From Desmonostoc muscorum FACHB-395 (lineage in GTDB: Bacteria > Cyanobacteriota > Cyanobacteriia > Cyanobacteriales > Nostocaceae), in NCBI RefSeq assembly GCF_014698035.1, contig NZ_JACJSF010000023.1, positions 1-64,000 of the forward strand: a stretch of DNA of 64,000 nucleotides, given 5' to 3'. This document shows, piece after piece, positions 28,388-37,700 of this stretch. Under the pieces are notes generated by a model. It was given only the letters and a program-made list of their open reading frames with translations. It made no database searches and was not told the DNA's origin. How positions within the stretch are numbered: position 1 is the stretch's first letter; every line of letters begins with the position of its first letter. A program made the position numbers and the translations under genes.

Positions 28388-31300
28388 TTACAAAAGCAAT
28401 TCTTGCGTCACTTCTTGGTCTGATAACTGATCAACTTCCTTTAAAATCTGTGCTAGGGTATCATTTTCTGCTTGTTCAATCTGTTGGGCGATCGCTTTTT
28501 GGGCAAGTTCAGCAATGGTCGGATTTTCAAACAGATAACGGAGAGGAAAATCTACAGAAAAGGCTTCTCTTAATCGAGAAATTGCTTGTGTAGCTAGTAA
28601 AGAATGTCCCCCTAACTCAAAAAAGTTATCGTGAATTCCAACCTGTTTTACTTTGAGAACTTCAACCCAAATCGTAGCTAATTCTTGTTCGGTAGATGTG
28701 CGAGGAGGAACAAAATCAACCTCTAGATTTCTTTGGGAAATATCTGGGGCGGGCAAAGCACGGCGATTGATTTTAGCATTAGGCGTTAGGGGGAATGCCT
28801 CTAGAAATACGAAAGCGGCGGGAATCATGTAATCAGGCAGCTTATGCTTGAGAAAGTTTCGCAGTGTACTAGGCGTTGGCTGATTATCCTTGGTAACGAG
28901 ATAAGCCACTAAATACTTGTTCCCAGGTTCATCTTCCTGCACAGTGACAACGACTTGCTTTATATCAGGGTGTTGATTTAAAAATGCCTCAATTTCTGAT
29001 AATTCAATGCGAAATCCGCGAATTTTCACCTGTGTATCAATTCGACCTAGAAATTCCAGATTCCCATCAGGGAGACGGCGTGCTAAATCTCCGGTTTTGT
29101 AAAGCTTCTCCCCCTCAATAAAAGGATTAGGAATAAATCTTTCACGGGTTAATTCCGTTTGATTTAAGTAACCTCTAGCAACACTTGCTCCACCTACATA
29201 AAGTTCACCAGTAACACCAATTGGAACTCTATGTAAATTCTCATCTAGTATGTAAACTGTCCGATCACCGATGGGTTTACCAATAGGAATTGAATGGACA
29301 TTTTCAGCAAGTTGTTTAGGAATTGGATAACAACAAGTGAAAACTGTACATTCTGAAGGGCCGTAAGCATGAATAATTTGCGTTTTCGGCAATAGTTCTA
29401 AAGCGCGACGAACATGAGGTACAGAAACGGATTCTCCCCCAAACAGTAGTTGTTTTACGCCTGACAATCCTTGCGGCATTGTCTCAATCATGAGATTGAA
29501 TAAAGCTGTAGTCAGAAATAAGGTGTTAACTTTTTGTTCTTGAATAATCTGGCTTAAGCCTTCTGGTGTGGGAATTTTATCTGGATAAAGTACACAACGC
29601 CCACCGTAAAGCAATGGCGGCCAAAGTTCTAAGGTTAGTGCATCCCAAGAAATCGATGAATGTTGTAGCCAAATCTGTTCTGCATCAAGGTGAATATAAT
29701 CAACCCCAAACATAAAACCAATAATGCTACGATGAGTAACTTCCGTTCCCTTTGGTGTTCCCGTCGTGCCAGAGGTATAAATGATATAAGCTAAGTTTTC
29801 TGGATTAACTTCACTGAGCAAATTGTCTGCATTGTGTTGAGCGATTATTTCCCAATCTGAGTCAAGATTAACTACAGTTTGATTATTGAGTGGAAGTCTA
29901 TTTTGTAAATTAGTTTGTGTTAGTAAGATTGGCGTTTGTACATCTTCTAGCATGAACGCCAGTCTTTCGGAAGGATAAGCGGAATCTAACGGAACGTAAG
30001 CCCCACCCGCTTTGAGAATAGCAAGTATTCCGATTACCATTTCTAGCGAACGCTCTACACAAATTCCCACCCGGACTTCCGGTTTAACTCCCAGCCCTTG
30101 TAAATAATGGGCTAATTGATTGGCGCGGTTATTCAACTCACGATAAGTTAAATGTTGCTTTTCATATATAAGTGCGACTGCATCAGGAGTTTTTTCTACC
30201 TGTTCTTCAAATAAAATATGTATACATTTGTATTGAATAGAATCTATATTTTTATTATTCTCTTGTAGACTTATCTCTTCCTCTTCGGCTGCACCAAGCA
30301 GGGATAATTGGCAAATATCTTGTTGTAAATTGGCTCCCATCCCTGATAGCAATGTTTGGAAATGTCCAATCATCCGCTCAATTGTCTCTTGCTCAAAACG
30401 ACTAATATCATAGACAATCCTTCCAGACAATTGTGATTCAGGATTAATCACCACTGTTAACGGATAATTAGTGCGTTCAAAACAACGAAGATGACTAATT
30501 TCTAAAGTTTTTTTGGTTTCCTGTTCAGCAGAATCTAGCGGATAATTTTCAAATACTAAAAGGCTCTCAAACAGAGGCATTCCTGGGGGAACATCACTCA
30601 AACGCTGAATTTCTGCCAGTGAATAATAAGCATACTGTTCATGTTCAAATGCTTGACATTGTAATTGCTTGAGCCAGGGTAATAATTTTGCTTTTGGTGT
30701 AATTTGTACCCGTATGGGGAGGGTGTTGATTAATAGCCCCACTATCGAATCCACTCCCACAAGCGTTGGTGGACGACCAGATACAGTTGCACCAAAGACC
30801 ACATCGCTTTCCCCTTTGTAGCGGGAAATTAGTAATGCCCATGCTCCCTGCACCAAATTATTCAAAGTTAAATGGTGCTGTCGCGCCGCAGATTGCAATT
30901 TTTCAGTTACCGTTTGGGATAATTGAAAACGTTGCTCATTATATATTCCTAGTCCCCTGTTCCCTGTTCCCTGTCCCCTATTTCCTATTAAAGGTGTAGG
31001 AACTTCAAACCCCTGGAGAGTTTTTTGCCAAAAATTCTTTGCTTGATCAATATCCTGTTGCTGTAACCACTGAATATATTCTCGATAGGGGCGAACGTGT
31101 TGGAGGCGTAAATGTTCACCTTGCTGATGTGCTTCATAGAAAGCTAAAACTTCTTTGAGAATAATCTGCATCGACCAGCCATCAAAGAGGATATGATGAT
31201 GACTCCAAATAAATTGGTAAGTATAGTCCTCTAGCTGGATTATGGTGAAGCGCATCAGAGGAGCAACATCCAGTTCAAATCCTTTTTGGCGATCGCATTT

Positions 31301-31618
31301 CAAAAAATTCTCTAAATGCTCTTGTTGTTCATCAGGTGTAAAATGCCGCCAGTCCAATTCCTCCCACGGGAGATTCACTTGCTTACTCACCATTTGCAAG
31401 GGCTTTTCTATCTCCTCCCAATAAAAGGAACTGCGTAAAATTGGGTGTCGTGCAACAACCTGTTCCCAAGCTTGCTGGAAGGCAGGAAAATTAAATTTTC
31501 CTTGGAGGATACAAAGCAACTGCTCAAAATAAACTTCCGATTCTGGCGCATAGAGGGTATGAAACAGCATCCCTTGCTGCATGGGCGAAAGTTCATAAAG
31601 GTCTTCGATATTGTTCAT
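28388..31618 (-). CDS. aptB: Anabaenopeptin synthetase AptB (C-A-PCP)
   Basis: A 1076-residue one-module subunit that adds the residue after D-Lys: condensation domain (about residues 1-430, HHILFDG at about 141), adenylation domain (about 450-970, YTSGTTGTPKGT near 611) and carrier domain (LGGHSLL near 1001). The condensation domain begins NNIEDLYELSPMQQGMLFH, typical of domains accepting a D-configured donor, which fits the epimerase at the end of AptA. The by-eye code DALFLGAVFK suggests a branched aliphatic residue (Val/Ile/Leu). The frame is open to 31684, but I chose ATG 31618 because AAAGGT lies just before it and the family sequence begins there. An insertion derived from a tandem repeat lies in the condensation domain (residues about 209-222, NRGQGTGNRGLG). 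Confidence 0.92.
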   Translation of the reverse strand: MNNIEDLYELSPMQQGMLFHTLYAPESEVYFEQLLCILQGKFNFPAFQQAWEQVVARHPILRSSFYWEEIEKPLQMVSKQVNLPWEELDWRHFTPDEQQEHLENFLKCDRQKGFELDVAPLMRFTIIQLEDYTYQFIWSHHHILFDGWSMQIILKEVLAFYEAHQQGEHLRLQHVRPYREYIQWLQQQDIDQAKNFWQKTLQGFEVPTPLIGNRGQGTGNRGLGIYNEQRFQLSQTVTEKLQSAARQHHLTLNNLVQGAWALLISRYKGESDVVFGATVSGRPPTLVGVDSIVGLLINTLPIRVQITPKAKLLPWLKQLQCQAFEHEQYAYYSLAEIQRLSDVPPGMPLFESLLVFENYPLDSAEQETKKTLEISHLRCFERTNYPLTVVINPESQLSGRIVYDISRFEQETIERMIGHFQTLLSGMGANLQQDICQLSLLGAAEEEEISLQENNKNIDSIQYKCIHILFEEQVEKTPDAVALIYEKQHLTYRELNNRANQLAHYLQGLGVKPEVRVGICVERSLEMVIGILAILKAGGAYVPLDSAYPSERLAFMLEDVQTPILLTQTNLQNRLPLNNQTVVNLDSDWEIIAQHNADNLLSEVNPENLAYIIYTSGTTGTPKGTEVTHRSIIGFMFGVDYIHLDAEQIWLQHSSISWDALTLELWPPLLYGGRCVLYPDKIPTPEGLSQIIQEQKVNTLFLTTALFNLMIETMPQGLSGVKQLLFGGESVSVPHVRRALELLPKTQIIHAYGPSECTVFTCCYPIPKQLAENVHSIPIGKPIGDRTVYILDENLHRVPIGVTGELYVGGASVARGYLNQTELTRERFIPNPFIEGEKLYKTGDLARRLPDGNLEFLGRIDTQVKIRGFRIELSEIEAFLNQHPDIKQVVVTVQEDEPGNKYLVAYLVTKDNQPTPSTLRNFLKHKLPDYMIPAAFVFLEAFPLTPNAKINRRALPAPDISQRNLEVDFVPPRTSTEQELATIWVEVLKVKQVGIHDNFFELGGHSLLATQAISRLREAFSVDFPLRYLFENPTIAELAQKAIAQQIEQAENDTLAQILKEVDQLSDQEVTQELLL
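30951..30989. repeat. STRR tandem repeat inserted in frame in the aptB condensation domain
   Basis: Units CCCTGTT, CCCTGTT, CCCTGTC lie inside the coding sequence and are translated as GNRGQGTGNRGLG, a low-complexity stretch foreign to condensation domains. It lies between the core after HHILFDG and the following helix, in a surface-loop position. The frame is kept. Confidence 0.75.
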
Positions 31619-31670
31619 GAAAATACCTTTGAGTGGGGACTGGGGAATGGGGAAAATAAAAAATGATTCT

Positions 31671-31711
31671 TGACTAATGACCAATGACCAATGACAAATG
31701 ACAAATGACTA
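31671..31711. repeat. ATGACCAATGACAAATGAC tandem repeat at the aptA stop codon
   Basis: Five to six copies of a 7-base unit (AATGACC/AATGACA) between aptA and aptB. The aptA stop codon (TAG, complement of 31709-31711) is the last part of the repeat. The same family abuts the stop codon of the binding-protein gene at 1878. Confidence 0.7.
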
Positions 31712-34700
31712 CTTCGTTTTATTTTTTTTGATTTTGGTCATAAATTTGTCAAGCTGTTTTTGGCTGAGTCTGGCTGCTGAGAAGTCTGAAGGTGTATTAC
31801 CGATCGCATCAGGGGATTGACAGTGGGTAATGAGCGATCGCAATGCCTCCATAAATCCAAAGGCCAAACCCTCAATAGTGTCTCGTTTATGAATTTTATC
31901 GCTGTAAGCCCAAGTCATTTCTAGCCTTCCTGTACGAATGAATCCGCTTACCCCTAACAGGTGGCTGCGCTGATTAAGTAAACTCTGTTCAGCTTTGAAT
32001 TCTTGAGCCAAACCCAAGGCGGTAGAAGCCTTAAGCACTTGATCGAATTGACCAAGGTAGTTAAAACTTACTTGTGCTTGGGGGAAACTTTGTAGTTTCG
32101 TGCGAATTGTGTCATCCGGGTGCAAATATCGCAACACGCCATAGCCTATTCCTCGGTTGGGGATGCGCCGCAGTTGTTCTTTAACTAACTTTAAAACCTC
32201 TCCTGGATGGTCAATTTCTTCTAGCTGTAAATGAACGGGGAATAAAGTAGTAAACCAACCTACAGTCCGCGACAAATCCACATCCTCAAACAAGTCTTCT
32301 CGTCCATGTCCCTCTAAATCAACAAGCAGAGAACGTTCTCCCGTCCATTGGGCAAAGCTTTGCACTAGGGCAGTCAACAGCACATCATTAATTTGAGTGT
32401 TGTAGGCAGAAGGTACATCCTGCAAAAGGGCGCGGGTCTGTTCTTCATTTAAGGAAAGTGACACAGACGCAGTTGAGGCTACAGTGTTATTTTCTTTATC
32501 GGAAGGCTTGTACTGAGCGGAGTCGAAGTGATAGTCTACTGGTAAAGCTGTAACTTGAATACTAGATTGACTTAGCCAGTAATCCAACTCTGTGACTGCC
32601 TCTGATTGGGCGTATTCTGTTACGCGATCGCTCCAATATTGAAAAGAAGTTGTTTTAGCTGGTAATTTAATGGCTTCACCACGACTGATTTGCTGGTAAG
32701 CCATAGCCAAATCTTCAAGCAAAATCCGCCACGAAATGCCATCTACTACTAAATGATGAATGATGAATAGTAACCGACCAGGTTGATCGTTGCCCAACCT
32801 AAACAGTACTACTCGTGCGATCGCCCCAGTCGATAGATTCAAACTAGCTTGGAGTTCAGCATCTGCCGCTTTCATTACTGTTTGTTGTTCTTCTGCCGAT
32901 AGGTGCGATAAATTGATGACGCTAAATAATTCGTAATTCGTAGTTCGTAATGACGCTCGCGGACTCGCTAACGCTGCGCTAACGTAATTAAACTGCTGCC
33001 AGTTTTCGCCTTCTTGTACAAAGCGCAGACGCAAAGCATCGTGATGCAATAACAATTCTTGTACAACTTGCTGCAATAGCTCTGGTTGCAAGTCTGGCGG
33101 TACTTCCAGCAATGCTGACTGGTTAAAGTAATCAGGTTCGGGCAATTTCTGCTCAAAAAACCAGTGTTGGATAGGTGTCAACGCCACCTTGCCAGTCACT
33201 AACCCTTGTTCGGCTATAACTTGGCGAGTCATGCCTGCCACAGCCGCTAACTCAGCAATAGTTTGGTACTGAAATAGCTGTTTAGGGGCAATTTGGATAC
33301 CCGCTTGATTGGCTCTTGAAATTACCTGAATGCTGAGAATGGAGTCGCCGCCCAATTCAAAGAAGTTATCGTGGATGCCGACTTGTTTTAGTCTTAAGAT
33401 TTCCGACCAAATTGCTGCTAATCTCTCTTCTGTAGGGGTTTGGGGGGCAACAAAGTTATCTTCTGCGCCACGAGAGAGGTCGGGGGCTGGTAAGGAGCGG
33501 TAGTCTATCTTGCGGTTCGGAGTCATCGGCAGGGCTTTCAGCTGCACGAAAGCTGAAGGAACCATATAATTAGGCAACTTTGCTTTTAGGAAATGGCGCA
33601 GTTCATCAGTGGTTGGTTGCGGCTCGTGGGGTACAACATAAGCTACAAGCCGCTTTTGTCCCGGAATGTCTTCACGAGCAATGACCACAGTTTGAAACAC
33701 CTGTGGGTGTTGTCTCAGCACCGTTTCTATTTCTCCCAACTCAATGCGGAAGCCGCGAATTTTCACCTGATCGTCAACTCGACCAAGATATTCTAGATTG
33801 CCATCTGCGCGAAATCGTGCCAAATCTCCTGTTTTGTAGAGGCGATCCAATTTTGCATTTTGGATAAATTTCTCTGCGGTAAGTTCAGTCCGTTGCCAAT
33901 AGCCTCTAGCTAATCCGGCTCCGCCAATATGCAGTTCTCCGGGAACTCCTATAGGGACAGGTTGCAGATATTTATCCAGGACATAAACCTGAGCATTGCT
34001 AATCGGTCGTCCAATGCTAACAGAGGAGGCTGATGGGGTTAAGCGATCTAAGGTGGTTATAACCGTTGCTTCCGTTGGCCCATAACTATTAAGTAATTGG
34101 GGTGGATGCCAGAAGTGAGCAACACTACTGTGCCAGTGCTTCACTTTTTCGAGTTGAACTTCTTCCCCACCAATAATCACTATTCTGATACTTTCGGGAA
34201 TTCGAGAGTCTTCAGGGGTAAGTTCTGCGACTAATTGATGCCAGTACGCTGTGGGAAGATCCAAAACAGTTAACTGCCATTCTCGGCAACACCGCCAAAA
34301 TTCATCGCTGGAGTGCAACATCTGTTCGGTTCGCAGCACTAATGTTGCACCGACTAAAAGACAAGGTAGGATTTCTTCAATAGATGTATCAAAACAGATT
34401 GACGCAAATTGCAGAATATTATCGCCCGCATTAATTCCATATTCATGAGTGGCAGTGATGACAAAATTTATTAGCGATCGCTGTTCAATCATCACCCCTT
34501 TGGGTTTACCTGTAGAACCAGAGGTGTAAATAATATACGCGAGGTTATGGAGTTGAACGTTAGTAATCGGATTGGCTGTACTGTGTTGAGCAATTATTTC
34601 CCAATCTCTATCTAAACAGATCGTTTTTCCGGCATAATCTGGTACTTTGCCCTGGAATCTTTCTTGAGTCAGCAGAATGCTTAGTTGCGTATCTTCGAGA

Positions 34701-37700
34701 ATATCAGCCAGTCGCTCTTCGGGATAGGCAGGGTCAAGGGGAATGTATGCACCCCCAGCTTTGAGAATGCCGAGTAAGGCGATAATCATCTCTGGGGAAC
34801 GCTCAACGCAGATACCGACTAAGGTTTCTGGTTTGACTCCCAAACTTTGCAGATGGTGGGCTAGTTGATTGGCGCGATCGCTCAATTCGCGGTAAGTTAA
34901 CTGTTGACCTTCTTGCTGAATAGCTACAGCGTCGGGCGTTAACTCCACCTGAGCCGCAAATAAATCGTGAATACACTCTTTAGCGGGATACTCCCTATGA
35001 GTCTGATTCCATTCCACCAGTAACTGCTGCTGAGTCTGAGTTAACAGTGGTAATTCAGAAACTCGCTGCTCTGGATTAGCAACAATTCCCACTAGTAAAG
35101 TTTGATACTGCTCTGCCATCTGTTGGATTGTGGCAGCGTCGAATAAATCGGTGTTGTATTCCCAAATAACACTAATTCCCTTATCCTTAACATGTTGCGG
35201 GATCAGAACGACATCAAGATCAAACTTTGTTGATTTGTTGCTGAGGGCTACATTCGTGGTGATGTTCAACTCTGGGAGAGTTAAGTCTGGACGAGGAGAA
35301 TCATGGAAGCTAAACATCACCTGAAACAGGGGATTGTAACTCAAGTTCCGGATTGGCTTCAGAACCTCCACAACCTTATCGAAGGGTAAATCTTCGTTAG
35401 CAAAGGCTTCCAGACTGACTTGGCGGACTCGATCTAGTAACTCCCGAAATGTGGGATTTCCAGACAAATCGGTGCGTAAAACCAAATTATTGACGATCAT
35501 GCCAATTAATTGTTCTGTCTCGCGCATCCGCCGATTGGCAACAGCTGTCCCCACACAGAGATCGTCCTGTCTGGTGTATCGGTGCAATATTACTAAAAAA
35601 GCCGCTAGCGTCGTCATGAATAAGGTGATTCCCTCTTGACGGCTCAAAACTCTCAAAGATTCACACAAGCTAATGGGCAACTCTACCCTGACTTGAGCGC
35701 CGTTGTAAGTTTGTTCTGCTGGTCGCGGGCGGTCTGATGGTAATTCCAATAGGGGCGGACTGCCGGATAACTTTTGTTGCCAATAAGCTAACTGTGCTTC
35801 GGCTTCCTGGCTTTTAACCCACTCTCGCTGCCAATGGGCATAATCTCCAAACTGGAATGTTAATTCTGGCAGTGGGGAGGGATTACCCAAACAGAAGGCT
35901 TGATAAAGTTCCAGGAACTCATTCAAGAACACATTGTTGAAAGACCAGCCATCATGAACCATGTGATGTTCGATGTGGATCAAAAGATGGTTTTGGTCGC
36001 TCAACTTCAACAATAACCACCTAACTAACGGCAGTTGATTTAAGTAGAAGGGCTTTTGCACCTCTGCGTCAAATAGGCGCTGACTTTCTGCTTCTTGCTC
36101 AGACTCAGGAAATCTCTGGAGGTCTACCACTGTTAACTTAAGTGGTGAGGCTGGGTGGATTACTTGAAATAACCGTCCATCTATTGCCGGAAAAGTTGTG
36201 CGGAAGATTTCATGCCGTCGGACAATCTCACTGAGGCACTGCTCTAATGCAGACACATTAAGTTTCCCGGTGAATCGCAGAGTTACCTGAGCTTGATAGG
36301 CAGCACTTTCAGGTGCTACTTCTTGGATGAAGTATACTCGCTCTTGAGCAAAGGATGCAGGCAAGTATCCTGACCGTGGAATTGGCTGCATAGCAGGACG
36401 TTGCAACTGTTGTTTGAGTTGGCTGTGCTGTTCAATCAGCCCAGCTAGACCCGCTATGGTAGGATTGGCAAAAATGTGGTGAAAGAATAACTCGACTTGG
36501 AAACCCTCGCGGATGCGGGAAAGCATCTGAGCTGCTATTAAGGAATGACCACCCAAATTGAAAAAATTGTCATCGATTCCTATCTGCTCAAGTCCCAGTA
36601 ACTCAGCCCAGATGCTGAAGAGTGTTGCTTCAGTGGAGTTACGAGGTGCGATAAAGGTTTCTTCAAGATCGGGGCGTGAGCGATCGCCAGCTGGAAGATT
36701 TTGACGATCAACTTTACCATTGGGAGTAAGGGGCAAGGAGTCTAGGATTACAAAGACTGCTGGCACCATGTAGTTAGGCAGTTTTTCTTGAAGAAAGCGT
36801 CTGAGGGTAGTCACGCTCACATCAATTTGATTAGGGACAATATAGGCGACAAGACGCTGACCACCAGGGATATCTTCACGGGTGATTACCACCGCTTGCT
36901 GTACATCTGGGTGTTGACTCAAAAGCGCCTCAATTTCTCCCAGTTCAATCCGAAAACCGCGAATCTTCACCTGATGGTCGATTCGCCCCAAAAACTCAAT
37001 GTTGCCATCTGGTAAGAAGCGGGCTAAGTCACCAGTCTTGTAAAGACGTTCCGAATTTGAGGATTGGTCTTCTTTCTCTCCCCTGCTCCCCTGCTCCCCT
37101 GCTCCTCTGCTTTTTTGGAAGGGATTGGTGATGAATCTCTCCTTAGTCAACTCTGGGCGGTTCAGATAGCCTCTAGCCAAGCCGTCGCCACCAATATACA
37201 ATTCGCCAGGAGTACCAATCGGAACTGGTTGTTGATGGTTGTCGAGGATATAAATTTGTGTATTAGCGATCGCTCGACCAATTGTCAGTTGAGTGTCGCC
37301 AGTATATTCTGCTACTGTGGCGCAGACTGTTGATTCTGTTGGCCCGTAAGCATTAAAAAAGCGCCGTCCTTTTGACCATTCAGTAATCAGCTTCGGATTA
37401 CAAGCTTCTCCGGCGACGATCAGGGTTTGCAAATTTGGCAATTCCGCAGTCGGTAAGGCTGCTAGTGCTGTGGGAGGAAGTGTAATGTGAGTTATTGATT
37501 GCTCGTGCAACACTCGCATTAAATCTGCTCCTGGGCGCAAGGAATCCTGAGTTCCCAGGTAAAGGCTAGCTCCTGAACACAGAGCCATGAAAATTTCCCA
37601 AACTGAAGCATCAAAGCTGAAAGAAGCAAACTGGAGAACACGGCTATTTTGCTTTACATCAAACAGCTTTATTTGTGCCTGGACTAAATTACACACACCT

